Shown in pieces: positions 11,301 to 23,936 of a stretch of 64,000 bases of DNA. Position numbers and translations under genes: made by a program. Source of the DNA: Symsagittifera roscoffensis. Lineage: Eukaryota; Xenacoelomorpha; Acoela; Convolutidae. The stretch is from positions 36,304,540 to 36,368,539 of the forward strand of contig NC_087063.1 in assembly GCF_963678635.1 (NCBI RefSeq), read 5' to 3'. Positions within the stretch are counted from its first letter, which is position 1. Every line of letters begins with the position of its first letter. Under the pieces are notes generated by a model. That model did no database searches. It was not told where the DNA came from and saw nothing but the letters and a program-made list of their open reading frames with translations.

Positions 11301-14300
11301 GTTTTATCAACTTGTGATTTTTTTTGAAAATCAGTCAATTATCTATTTGGTTCATTTTTTCAACATTTTGATTCGTGTAGGTCCACGTTTTACATTACTA
11401 GCAGAATCTGCACATAGCTAGCCAATTTCATTTCATTGTAGAACATTCGTAAGTATTTCTCTAGGGTAAGAAATCATGGTCTGAGCCAAGACTCCTCCAC
11501 TTGGTTCTTGTGCCTCGAAAGAACACACTGGAAGCACGGAGCACGGCAAAAGACAGCCGGCACTTCAAAATAGCACGGAGCCGGCTAACTTGTGATTATT
11601 TAAGCCGTGAAAACCTTTTTTTTTGCTGGAATAAATTTAGTTTCTGTTTACAATTTTGGGATTCGCCAACTTCAAAAATTTCAGAAAAGTTTGAAAATCC
11701 CCGAAAATAAAAAATTTTGAATTTTGTAAAAATTTTATTACAAACTTTCATTGCCAAAAAAAATTATTATGAAAAAAAAAATTTTCGTGTTTTTTAAAGA
11801 CTATAGTTGAAACATTCTGTGCAACTTGTACAGTAACAAGCTATCTTTGTTTTGTTTTGATTTCTCAATCGTTAAGCGTCACAATATTTAAGATTTGAAA
11901 ATGAAATTACACAAGACGTCAATTTTTAGGATTTGCTAATTTTAAAGCAAAACAAGTTCTCTGATAGCTCCTGTAAATCCAGTGTATACCGAAACTTGAT
12001 ACTTCAGACTGTTGATTCTCACCGACAGCGGTAACAAACAAATTAAAAGCAACAAAATTAACAAACCAACACTACTATCCTTAAAAAGCTATACAGTTTT
12101 CTGAGGTTTCCTTATGAAAACTTGAGATTGAAGCTGAGAGATAGTATCGTACTTGAACCGAGCAAATTAAATTCTTTGATGAATTCAGAATGATTACAAA
12201 CCCTCAATGAAAAACGACTGTTCATTAGGACAAAAACCACAAATCTGAAAGAAAGGGACTAACCACTTATTTAAAAGAAAAAAATTACTCGCTCTTTCAT
12301 TTGGAAGTTTGTGAAAAAAGTCTGTACCCTGATTTTTTATATTGAATCCCTAATACCAGTTTTAGTTGGTTATTCACGACAATAGTGACGTAAAAAACAT
12401 AGAAACTTAATATTTATTTTTCCAAAATTCATATCAGATTTTTTCTTACAAAAACAGAGTAAAACAAGTTAGGCAGGAAAAAATGAAGTACTAAGTCGTT
12501 TCAACCAAATATCAACTTCGGAATCAGCAGGCTAGTTGTCGAAAAAATCATAAGTTTTCAAAAATGGGTGAAAACTAATTTGAAAATTTGGTTAATTTCT
12601 ATGGCCATTTTTTTTCTCTAAACGCAGTGCTTTTTTTCATTGTTTTTCATGAAACAATGAAAAAGTAAAATGTTCAGTTATATTTCTGTCATTTTTTTGC
12701 CTGTTTACGAAAATTTTTTTACATAACTTTCAGAGATGGAGGCACAATAAATCTGCAAAGTCAACCATGAAGAAAACGTATTTGAAGCTGGCTTGCTTAG
12801 CAATTAAAATGAAAGATAATTTTACACTTTTAAAAAGATTTGAAAATGTGCAGTAAGGAGTTTCAGTAGAAACTTTTCTAAGAACAATAATCATTAACGG
12901 TTCATACATTTCATTACAAAGTAGAAAACCAGCCGACAGAAATTAAGACAACAACCACAAATTTGAAAGTAGGGGAATAACCAATTATTTAAAAGAAAAA
13001 AATATCGCCCTTCAGATTGAACCCCTAATATCAGTTTTAGTTGGTAATTCTTGACAATAGTGACATGGTTTCTTTTTTTTAAAAAAAAACGTAGAAATTT
13101 AATATGGAAGTATTTAAAACCACTATTAATTTTTTGTTTTCAAATGAAACAGAGTAAAATAGAATAGAAAAAGAAAAATGAAGCGTTTCAAATAAATATC
13201 AACCTCAAATCAGCAGGCTAGTTGTTGAGAATAAATAAAAAATTTTCAAAATAGGTAAAACTAAACTTTAGAAGTTGGTAAACTCCTAAGGCAATTTTTT
13301 TTCTCTAAACGCAGCGCATAGCCGCTTGCGCAAGTAAGGGTCGCATAACTTATTTTTGTTGGTTACATTTCAATTTTAGTGAATAACCAGGTAATTGCTT
13401 CTTTTGATTGAGTCGTTTATCGCAAATTCGTGCATTCAAAATTTTAGAAATGAAAGAAAATTCAAGGCAAGTAGGCCAATAATATCTTAGAACGTGAGGT
13501 AAAATGAAAAGAGACTAACAAAAACAACAGACACTAAAGAGCAGCTTTTCAGCATGCCAGAAAGGAGCATGTCGGAAAAAATTGAATTGAAAAACTTGCC
13601 GGGAAGAAAATCTTGTTCACGCGTATAACTACCTGCTCTCGCAAAAAAACAAAAAAACAAGGTTTGAAAGAATCCTCGATGAATTGGAATTTAATAACTG
13701 TTTAAATTGACTCACCTCGTCGCAGCTTGATTAACAAAACATTTTTGTGCTGCTAGGATGAAAACCAGTTTAGTTCAATTCACGCGGGTAGCGGAACTAT
13801 CTCAAAATCTTTTTCCAATACAAAGATGATTTTGCAAGCAGAAAAAAAAGAAATTATGGCATCGATTCATGCATCGTGTAGAAAAATAGTTTGCTATATT
13901 AATCACTGATATTTGACTTTCTACCTTTTCAAATCACAGAATCCAATTTTTTATTTTCTATGTTCCCATCACATTGAAGGTATAAGAAGAAACTAAAGTT
14001 CAGCTAGTGTTTTCCCACGCATTTTTGAGTCAAGTAGAGCGCCCTGGGCTTTATTGCGGCTTTGGCATTACCGGATTACCGGAGACCGCAACTTAACCTG
14101 TTTAGCTATTGAGCTAGTGTTGAACTTGAAAAGAAAACAAAATTGAACATTTTATTTAATACCAGTTTTGTTCAATCGCAAAAAATTTCCTTAAAAACTA
14201 AACCACATCTATGGTTGTCTTCTCTCGTGCAGTACTTTCCTTTTCTGAATGAAGAATTTCTAGGAATTCTGTGACTGAACGCCACTTATTAGCCAGTCAA

Positions 14301-14780
14301 AATTAGTGACACAGCCCTCAGTAGCATGACTCTTGCTATTTACTACACAACCACGTAAGACAGAAACTTCAGTTATCAAGCGAGAAAATGAACGAAAGTC
14401 TTTTCACGTTTGTGGTATTTTCTCGACCACTAAAAAATCCCGATTAAAAATCGTTTGAAGTGTGCTAAACGAAATTCTTCTTTAGACAGTAGCCGGGTAA
14501 AAAAACGTTGCTTAGTTATATAAATAGTGAGCGACAGAGAATTTTTCTTCGCGCTGAAAATTAGACGTAAACAGCACATTTAGTTTGAAATTTTACACAA
14601 AAAAGTTCTCAATATAAAGCTAAGCTCATCTCAACTAGGCTCTCATGCAATTTATATTTCACATAAAAAAGAACTGTAGATTTTCTTAAGCTTTATTAGT
14701 AAAATTGGCTGAATATTCAGCAATTTGTATAGTAAAATACAAAAAGTCGGAGTTTTGTTTAACTTCGTAGCTGATTATAT
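11300..14780. repeat. Segment D of duplication unit 1, no gene
   Basis: AT-rich. It contains a fourth, diverged match to the end of the C open frame at about 12060-12190 (agattgaagctgagagatag), with stops. It also has two internal related blocks (12220-12620 and 12950-13320) sharing the aattaagacaa/accacaaatctgaaag and cccctaatatcagttttagttgg stretches. A possible worn SINE head lies on the minus strand near 14060-14120 (tagctcaatagc A-box-like). Confidence 0.6.
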
Positions 14781-14782
14781 AT

Positions 14783-15434
14783 CTCAGCGGACCCCGACGC
14801 ACACAGTGCATGTCCTGTAGCTATCCTAGCCATGCCGAGATTGAGCTGGACACTCTTGCTACCTGGTCACTTAAAGGGAGCGTGTGGTGCATACGACATC
14901 CCACGTTATGTGACCAGCTTGGATCCTATAGGGGCACCACTCCTATTCAATCCCACTCGTTGGCCCTTGATCATCATAGATAAACCACAGGGATAACTTT
15001 AAAAGGTCTCTGGCTTAGACTGAGGTCTTTGGCTTAGACCGATGAGCATAGCTCATGCACTACTTGGGCAGGAAATTCGTATCGCCAGCTTTCTTTCCCC
15101 TACTTGCAGGTTCAACTTTCGGTTCCATACTAACCGGCAACTTAACATCCTTCAAAAATCGCCGGTAACTATAGAACAGCTACCACTTTGAGGGAAGAGT
15201 ATACCTAAAACTCCTTTAAAGAGAAGGGTTTTTACACGACTATACAAGCATAGACCTTCGCCGAACACGAAGCCGTACAAAGTATCGATAGACGTACGGG
15301 AAACCTGCCAATGGTTAGACCAATGGCAGGAGGGGCACACGCAGTACAAAGATGTCGGGTATCCCCCAAGGCTCACGTTTGCCGAAGCACCGCTCACCAA
15401 GGTTTGCACCTACGTCTCTAAGCACTGGGCAATG
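14783..15434 (+). other. GC-richer tail of unit 1 with broken open frames
   Basis: Clearly less AT-rich than its surroundings. One plus-strand frame runs from about 14785 to 14985 with a Cys-x-x-Cys and later Cys/His residues. A second runs from about 15195 to 15434 (KVSIDVRETCQWLDQWQEG region) and in unit 2 would continue past the breakpoint to about 24747. In unit 2 the second frame is broken by a TAA near 24452. This looks like coding sequence of an old mobile or foreign element, but I do not recognise the family. Confidence 0.4.
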
Positions 15435-16700
15435 GCTTTGCAATTGTTTAGCAAACCTCAATGGATGTCTGGTTGTAGTGAGTTATTTTTTTCTGCTTTC
15501 GCACGCATATAGATTTGAGGGACCGTGGCTTCCGTGTGTTTTCAGGGTTGACTTTCATTTCATCTTTGCGTTTGTTTTTTCAAATATAGAAAGGTGGTAT
15601 GGCATTGTGTCTTCCATTCCTTCAGTTATATAGTGAGTGTTCGCTGCTTTGTTCTGGGTGTTTTTCTTTTAGGATACTCAGGACTATTTTTCTTAAATGA
15701 CTTAATTTCGGGAAAAAATTCCTTTTGTTTTCTTGTGTAAAAAGCAGCCAATGGTGGCAGAACTTTGCCTGTACTCATTAGTTCAGAGAATTGTTTAATT
15801 TCTTTGTTTAATCCGCACTCTTTCTGCTTTGCATGTGTAATATGGAGAGCTTTCGCTTCAGTTCGTCTAGTGAGCCTTGCTTTCATAAAAGTAAGGGTAG
15901 CTCAGAGTTTTAGAATTGGATCAGTTTGTTTCCGATTTAGTTCTGGGGCGCAGCAGATGTTGGAGAATCCTTGCTGCTTTCACTGCGACGTTCAATTTTA
16001 ATGCTTCTTCCACTAATGACAACAACTGCTGACTCAGTAATTCTGTGAATTGGAAACCGAGCTTGTTCTTGCTTATGAAGGTAACAACGTTTTTATATAT
16101 TCCGTTTTTTTAAATTTCATGTTCTTGGTCGATAAATTATCAGGTGTCAGAGGGGATTGAAGTGATTGCTGGAGGCGATGGATTAGATCGTGTTGCGCCG
16201 GGCAGTGTGTTCGTTTCGGGTGTTGCCGGCGATGTTTCATCCTGAGCTGTGATGAGGATGTGCTTCATGGTCTCTTGGTGGTTTTGAACCCTTTTGCAAA
16301 GTTCTCGGGGTGCATTCTATGCAGGAAAACATATCGTGAAAAAAATTTGCTGCTGTGTCCTCCCCCTAAACTGCTTTAGCAGAGAAGGATGTTAATTTGG
16401 TCCTAAAATGAATAACAAAGAGAAGCTGGAAAATGTTTAACTTTCAATCAGGTTTAACCAAAGCCCCACTCTTTTATGATTGATGAAAGATTCCGAAAGA
16501 TAATACGCTAGAAAACAAATTTTTAGCTAAAAAAAGTTTATATGAAAACATATTACTCAAACATTTAAAAAAAAACAATTAACAAAAATAAAACAATAAA
16601 CAATTGTTTTAGGTCTGAGTATCAAACATATAGTGTTCCGGATTGAAAAAAAAATTGTTATCATGCTCTTCTATACTATGGTAACAATGGTTATTATACA
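15435..16700 (-). pseudogene. Retrotransposon piece in duplication unit 2
   Basis: Second copy of the retrotransposon part described at 4523-5790. The stretch ELMSTGKVLPPLAAFY is preserved (15886-15626). The RT palm and C-terminus are absent because the duplication breakpoint removed them. Confidence 0.65.
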
Positions 16701-16707
16701 ATGCCAC

Positions 16708-17373
16708 AAAAACTTATAGAATCAAAAAAACCGTTTGAAAATTACATGTTACTTTTTTTCCACACAAGCGAATTGAATGACAGGCTTTTTTTCATTAAAC
16801 GGAAGTGTATGGTAAAGATTTTATTCCATTCAATAGAATCGTTTGATTAAAAAAATTCTTAGACAAATTTCGCAGAAAATCCAATTTATGATTGCACAAA
16901 ATTTATGATTGCACAAAACAAGGAAATTAATAATGTCTCATTCCATTAAACCCAGATATAAGCTTATTTAAACTTATTTAGAAACCCTTCTTGAAGGACT
17001 TCCGATCATAAACGTTTTTTCTGGCAAAAATATTTATCATATAATCTTCATTTATAGCATTTGTATGATAAGCATTTTGTTGACCAAAAATAATAAATTT
17101 TGATTAGCAAAAGCTTCTCATTCCATTTAACTCAGATGTAAGCTCAATTAAACTTATTTATAAAACCTTTTTGTAGGATTTCTGATCATAAAAATTTTCT
17201 ATGGAAAAAATGAATGCTTATTACCATACACTTTTCATCAATAGAAATTCTATGATAAGCATTTTTCGTATGGAGATCAACCCGGGATGATCTGCTTTAA
17301 GAAACCGAAATCAATGATAAGATTCTAAAGGAACTATGGAATCGGGACGGTTTTGTACAGATTTGTTTTCAGC
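16708..17373. repeat. AT-rich insertion specific to unit 2
   Basis: Interrupts sequence that is continuous in unit 1 (after attatacaatgcc, before caaattacac). It holds two direct imperfect units of about 190 bases, each containing a ctcattccatt start and ending near tatgataagcattttt. It closes near tcaacccggga, as does the related palindromic repeat block at 41.1-42.05 kb. I see no clear target-site duplication. Confidence 0.7.
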
Positions 17374-17374
17374 C

Positions 17375-19067
17375 AAATTACACTACTTTAAAAAGAGCTC
17401 GTTCGGAAGTGGAACCATAACATTTTAAAACCCTAGTAGTCGTGACTGAATTAAGCGAAACTTGATGAAAGATTGACCTCCCAACTTTAAGGTTACTAAT
17501 TTTTATTGCCATGTTTCAATTTTCTTCAAGCAATTTGCTTTATTTTTTATCTAGTTCAATCGAATCTATATTCTCAAATCAGTTTTGTCAGAACAATCTG
17601 ATCTATTTGCACAGCAACTGGCAATCCTTGTTGTTCCGACTATTTGCAAATTGAGGAGAAAATTTTTATTTGGTTTTGTTTTAGTTTTTTTTATGTTTTC
17701 CACGCTTAATTAGGCACCACAAATAATCATAGGACTTGGTTAAGTGATACATCACATTACAGATTTTTTGTCGTAATTTAAACCACAAAAAGCAATTTTC
17801 AAAAAAAATTTCAGTGTTGAAAAAAACCGGTTTGAAACTTTTGATTTTCTTATTAATTCAAGTGAATAAAGTAAGCAAGCAGATTTACATCAGCTAAATT
17901 CTGCCTGACTTAGGACTTTAAAACTCAATTTTAAGCAAAGATTTTTCTTTGTTTTCTTAGTCATTTTCCTGCAAAAACTTATTGACCAATTTGCTTTTAT
18001 TACTATGACCTTCCTATATGCGTAAATTATTTTCTTACGTCAGATATTTTTATCACACGAAGCTGAAGAAAACTATACTAGTGTGTGGAAATCAGTGTAA
18101 ATTGTAGTTTTCTAAAGACTATGGTCGGAACAATCTTTGCTACTACACAGTAACCGGATATCCTTGTTTAAAATTTTGTGTCCGTATTAGCTTGAAAATT
18201 TTTCAATTAATTAAATTTTTCTAAACTAAAAAAAAAACAGCAGATGTATGCTTATTGTTCAGACCATTGAAAATGGAGAATGAGAGAACTTTCGTGTCAG
18301 GGTAGGTTTTATTTTTCACGCAAAATTTGGAACTACTAATGTGCATCAAAACAGCTCAATTAAAACCCTTCCAGTAGCGATTTTAACGACGGTAAAAAAC
18401 TTTCAATAAAAGTTCCAGTATATAGAAAACAAGTTTACGTTTTTGGTTTTTATTCTAAATTCGAGCAAAGAAAGTGAGAGATCAGGAGTAAAATAGCTAA
18501 CTTATGATTATTTCAGTCGAAAAAACCCTTTTGTGTTTGATCAAAGTTAGCCTCTGTTTTTGTTTTTGAGTACAATTTTGGGTTTCAGCAACTACAAAAA
18601 CTTGAAAAATATTTGAAAATCCCCAAAAATAAAACAAAAAATTGAGTTTTCTAAAAGTTTTATTATAATGTTTTTTTGTGTCCTTGGTTTTTTTCCGCAA
18701 AACTGGTAATGAAAATTGATTTCACTATAATTGTCAAACAGAGACTAACATGAAAAACTCTTTTGTGTTTTTTAAAAACTCTGGTCGGAACATTCTATGG
18801 TCGGAACACTTGTACAGTAACAAGCTATCCTTGTGTTGTTTTGGTTCTTCAATAGTTAAGCGTCGCAATAATTAGGATTTGAAATTCAAATTACACAAGA
18901 CGTCATTTTTTAGGATTTGTTCAAGTTAAAGCAAAACAAGTTCTGTAAATTCCTGTAAATCCAGTGTATACCAAAACTTGATATTTCAGACTGTTAAATC
19001 TGACCGACTGAGGTATCAAACAAATTAGAAAAACAAAGTTTAACCAAAATTTTAATTAATAATTCTG
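17375..19067. repeat. Segment B of duplication unit 2
   Basis: Co-linear with 5795-7487, with scattered substitutions and single-base indels. No gene recognised. Confidence 0.85.
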
Positions 19068-19068
19068 T

Positions 19069-20955
19069 TATCTAGGCAACCATACAAATGGCAGTTAAAA
19101 ACTGGAGTGTGTTTCATTAACCGAAGCAAAAAGGACGTAATGATAAGCTTTTTCAAAGAACCACTTGAACACAGATGAAGCATTGAATAGAATACTTAAT
19201 TACCTTTCTTATGTTCACAATTTTTTTGCCTTTCGTGAAACAGACTCTTTCACTTTGACAAGTACATTCTTAATTGCCAATAAACCAGTATCAGCAGGAG
19301 GGATAGAAAGTCTGAAATATGAGCTGTTAAGTTTTTTAAGTTTTTATTTTTATGTAGAAGATGTTGCAAGGTACCGTTCAGTAATGAATCAGCAACAAAC
19401 AAAAACTACTATTCCTAAAAATCGAAACAGTTTTTTGAGGTTTCACTATGAAATTTTGAGATTGAAGTTGAGAGATAGTATCATATTTGAACCGAGCAAA
19501 TAAACTTTTTGATGAATTCAGAATTATTAAAACCATCAATGAAAAAAGACTGTTCATTTTTACACCAATCATCAGTTTGCCTGTCTGGTAGTTATTTTCT
19601 GACAAGTGAGTTATTTTCTGTATGTTTAAAAACAAGGAAAAAAGGAAAAGAAAGATTGTTCAAGTTTGTTTTTATCATTAGTTTGTCTGTTTAGCAGTTA
19701 TTTACTGACCAATTTTTTTTAAACAATTTCTAGAGAGGGCGGCACCGCAAAATTGCAAATTCGACCGGGAAAAAATTTTATTTGAAGCTTGCTTGATCAG
19801 CAATTACAATGAAAATTAACTACTCCTTTTGAAAACATTCGAAAACGTGCTTTAACAAATTTTCAGTAGATACTGTTTTAAGAACAACAATCATTAATGG
19901 TTCATACAGTTAACGGCAAAAATTGAAAAACCAGCGGACAGAAATTAGGACGAAAACCACAAACTTGAAAAAATCAACATTTTTTAAATTTATATATTTG
20001 AAAAACTAACAAAGGGGCGATGCTGCGCTTTGCAAACACAAGCAAACAAAAGTAAAAAAGATCTGCTCTAAACAGGCAAAAAAAGTGAAATGAGGAAAAA
20101 ATTAAATATATAGCTTGAAAATAAAAAAAACTTTTTTGTTGAGAATAGGAGAATCCAACTCTCATACTGCTCAACGACGGCTTGTAGTCGTACTAATAAT
20201 CGCCAACAATGAAGCAATTACAGTTTCTATCAAGTTGCCAATGAATCTAAATAAAAATTCCAAATTTTTTTTTATTATCGAGAAAAACTGGTTCGAAGTT
20301 ATTGTTTTTCGTCTTATTTCGAGCAAATAAATCATCAAGCAGGCTTACAACAGCTAAATAATGGCTAATTTAAAACCTTAAATTTCAATTTTAAGCAAGT
20401 AACACAAGTATTGGGAGTTTTTACGACTCAATTTGCTATGAAAAATTTCAAAAATTTCAAAAATGAAATGGAAGAACTTATTTTTTAGTCATTTTCCTGT
20501 AAAAACTTTTTTTTAAATTGCCTTTGATTTTACGACAAATCAATATGCCTTATTTATTTTTTCACGTCAGATCCTTTAGCACACAAAGCAGAAAAAACTA
20601 CACGAATTTGGGAAAAAAAGACATAGTAAACCTTAGTTTTCTAAAGACCATGGTCGGAACATTGTGTGCTACTTCACAGTAACCCGATATCCTTGTTTAA
20701 AATTTGTGTCCTTATTAGCTTGGAATTTTTTTAAATAGTTAGGTTTGTTTAAATTTCAAGTAAAAAGAGATGTATTCTTTTTTGTTCCGACAATTGAAAA
20801 CGGGGAGGACTTTAACATTCGGGTAGATTTTAGTTTTTGTCTACTTCCCCACGCAAAATAAGGAATTAATAATAATCATTGGAATGGCTCAAACTAAAAC
20901 CATTTCGGTAGGGATTTGAACGATAGTAAAAATTTTTCAAAAAATGCCCCAGTTG
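19069..20955. repeat. Sub-repeat C of duplication unit 2
   Basis: Single copy in unit 2. The 112-codon TTG frame is at 19165-19503. Its body matches C2, but both its left boundary and the stretch near 20460-20530 match C1. This suggests conversion, or unequal exchange between C1 and C2 that collapsed two copies into one. Confidence 0.8.
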
Positions 20956-23935
20956 TTTTTTAAAGACTATGGTTGAAACATTCTGTGCAACTTGTACAGT
21001 AACAAGCTATCTTTGTTTTGTTTTGATTTCTCAATCGTTAAGCGTCACAATACTTAGGATTTGAAAATGAAATTACACAAGACGTCAATTTTTAGGATTT
21101 GCTAAATTTAAAGCAAAACAAGTTCTCTGATAGCTCCTGTAAATCCAGTGTATACCGAAACTTGATATTTCAGACTGTTGAATCTCACCGACAGCGGTAA
21201 CAAACAAATTAAAAGCAACAAAGTTAACAAACCAACACTACTATCCTTAAAAAGCTTTACAGTTTTCTGAGGTTTCACTATGAAAACTTGAGATTGAAGC
21301 TGAGAGATAGTATCGTACTTGAACCGAGCAAATTAAATTCTTTGATGAATTCAGAATGATTAAAAACCCTCAATGAAAAACGACCACAAACCCTCAATTA
21401 GGACAAAAACCACAAATCTGAAAGAAAGGGACTAACCACTTATTTAAAAGAAAAAAAATTACTCGCTCTTTCATTTGGAAGTTTGTGAAAAAAGTCCGCA
21501 CCCTGATTTTTTAGATTGAATCCCTAATACCAGTTTTAGTTGGTTATTCTCGACAATAGTGACGTGAAAAACATAGAAACTTAATATTGAGTTTTCCAAA
21601 TCCATATCAGCTTTTTTCTTACAAAAACAGAGTAAAACAAATTAGGCAGGAAAAAATGAAGTATTAAGTCGTTTCAATCAAATATCAACTTCGGAATCAG
21701 CAGGCTAGTTGTCGAAAAAATCATAAGATTTCAAAAATGGGTAAAACTAAATTTGAAATTTTGGTTAATTTCTATGGCCATTTTTATCTCTAAACGCAGT
21801 GCATTTTTTCATTGTTTTTCATGAAACAAAGAAAAAGTAAAATGTTCAATTATATTTCTGTCATTTTTTTGCCTGTTTACGAAAAGTTTTTTATATAATT
21901 TTCAGAGATGGAGGCACAACAAATGTGCAAAGTCAACCATGAAGAAAACGTATTTGAAGCTGGCTTGCTTAGCATTTAAAACGAAAGATCATTTTACACT
22001 TTTAAAAAGATTTGAAAATGTGCAGTAAGGAGTTTCAGTAGAAACTTTTCTAAGAACAATAATCATTAACGGTTCATACATTTCATTACAAAGTAGAAAA
22101 CCAGCCGACAGAAATTAAGACAACAACCACAAATCTGAAAGTAGGGGAATAACCAATTATTTAAAAGAAAAAAATATCGCCCTTCAGATTGAACCCCTAA
22201 TATCAGTTTTAGTTGGTAATTCTTGACAATAGTGACATGGTTTCTTCTTTTTTTTTTTTAAAAAAACGTAGAAATTTAATATGGAGTTTTTTAAAATCAC
22301 AATTAGTTTTTTGTTTACAAATAAAACAGAGTAAAATAAAATAGACAAAGAAAAATGAAGCGTTTCAATTAAATATCAACCTCAAATCAGCAGGCTAGTT
22401 GTTGAAAATAAATAAGAAATTTTCAAAATAGGTAAAACTAAACTTTAGAAGTTGGTAAACTCCTAAGGCAATTTTTTTTCTCTAAACGCAGCGCATAGCC
22501 GCTTGCGCAAGTAAGGGTCGCATAACTTATTGTTGTTGGTTACATTTCAATTTTAGTGAATAACCAGGTAATTGCTTCTTTTGATTGAGTCGTTTATCGC
22601 AAATTCGTGCATTCAAAATTTTAGAAATGAAAGAAAATTCAAGGCAAGTAGGCAAATAATACCTTAGAACGTGAGGTAAAAGGAAAAGAGACTAACAAAA
22701 ACAACAGACACAAAAGAGCAGCTTTTCAGCATGCCAGAAAGGAGCATGTCGGAAGAAATTGTAAAATTTGCCGGGAAGAAAATCTTGTGCACGCGTATAA
22801 CTACCTGCTCTCGCAAAAGAAACAAGGTTTGAAAGAATCCTCGATGAATTGGAATTGATTAACTGTTTAAATTGACTCACCTCGTCGCAGCTTGGTTAAC
22901 AAAACATTTTTGTGCTGCAAGGATGAATACCAGTTAAGTTCAATTCACGCGTGTAGCGGAACTATCTCAAAATCTTTTTCCAATACAAAGATGATTTTGC
23001 AAGCAGAAAAAAAAGAAATTATGGCATCGATTCATGCATCGTGTAGAAAAATAGTTTGCTATATTAATCACTGATATTTGACTTTCTACCTTTTCAAATC
23101 ACAGAATCCAATTTTTTATTTTCTATGTTCCCATCACATTGAAGGTATAGGAAGAAACTAAAGTTCAGCTAGTGTTTTCCCACCCATTTTTAAGTCAAGT
23201 AGAGCGCCCTGGGCTTTATTGCGGCTTTGGCATTACCGGAGACCGCAACTTACCCTGTTTAGCTATTGAGCTAGTGTTGACCTTAAAAAGAAAACAAAAT
23301 TGAACATTTTATTTAATACCAGTTTTGTTCAATTACAAAAAATTTCCTTAAAAACTAAACCACATCTATGGTTGTCTTCTCTCGTGCAGTACTTTCCTTT
23401 TCTGAATGAAGAATTTCTAGGAATTCTGTGACTGAACGCCACTTATTAGCCAGTCAAAATTAGTGACACAGCCCTCAGTAGCATGACTCTTGCTATTTAC
23501 TACAACCACGTAAGACAGAAACTTCAGTTATCAAGCAAGAAAATGAACAAAAATCTTTTCACGTTTGTGGTATTTTCTCGACCACTAAAAAATCCCGGTT
23601 AAAAATCGTTTGACGTGTGCTAAATGAAATTCTTCTTTAGACAGTAGCCGGGTAAAAAAAAACGTTGCTTAGTTATATAAATAGTGAGCGACAGAGAAGT
23701 TTTCTTCGCGCTGAAAATTTGACGTAAACAGCACATTTAGTTTGAAAATTTACACAAAAAAGTTCTCAATAAAAAGCTAAGCTCATCTCAACTAGGCTCT
23801 CATGCAATTTATATTTCCCATAAAAAAAGAACTAGATTTTCTTAAGCTTTATTAGTAAAATTGGCTGAATATTCAGCAATTTGTATAGTAAAATACAAAA
23901 AGTCGGAGTTTTGTTTAACTTCCTAGCTGATTATA
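20956..23935. repeat. Segment D of duplication unit 2, no gene
   Basis: Co-linear with 11790-14780, lacking its first 0.5 kb. An 8-bp difference in the tRNA-like patch (attaccgg present once here, twice in unit 1) is a simple slippage indel. Confidence 0.75.
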
Positions 23936-23936
23936 T

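Larger units (their letters stand above)
4523..15434 (+). repeat. Unit 1 of a large direct tandem duplication (10.9 kb)
   Basis: The sequence from gctttgcaattg at 4523 onward recurs from 15435, immediately after this unit ends in ctgggcaatg at 15434. Order inside: retrotransposon piece (4523-5790), segment B (5795-7487), sub-repeats C1 (7488-9409) and C2 (9410-about 11300), segment D (about 11300-14780) and a GC-richer tail (14783-15434). All parts are co-linear with unit 2. In a sample stretch near 13700-13860 I count about seven differences in 155 aligned bases, so the units are diverged and not identical. No convincing host gene lies inside. Confidence 0.9.

Noticed and set aside
7577-19503. 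Gene family of three 112-residue proteins
   Set aside because: All three begin at TTG immediately after an in-frame stop region without ATG, and replacement differences outnumber silent ones.
22692-22880. 62-residue minus-strand protein with a flanking splice donor-like ctcacc
   Set aside because: Starts at GTG, lies in duplicated AT-rich DNA, and unit 1's matching stretch carries indels that break the frame.
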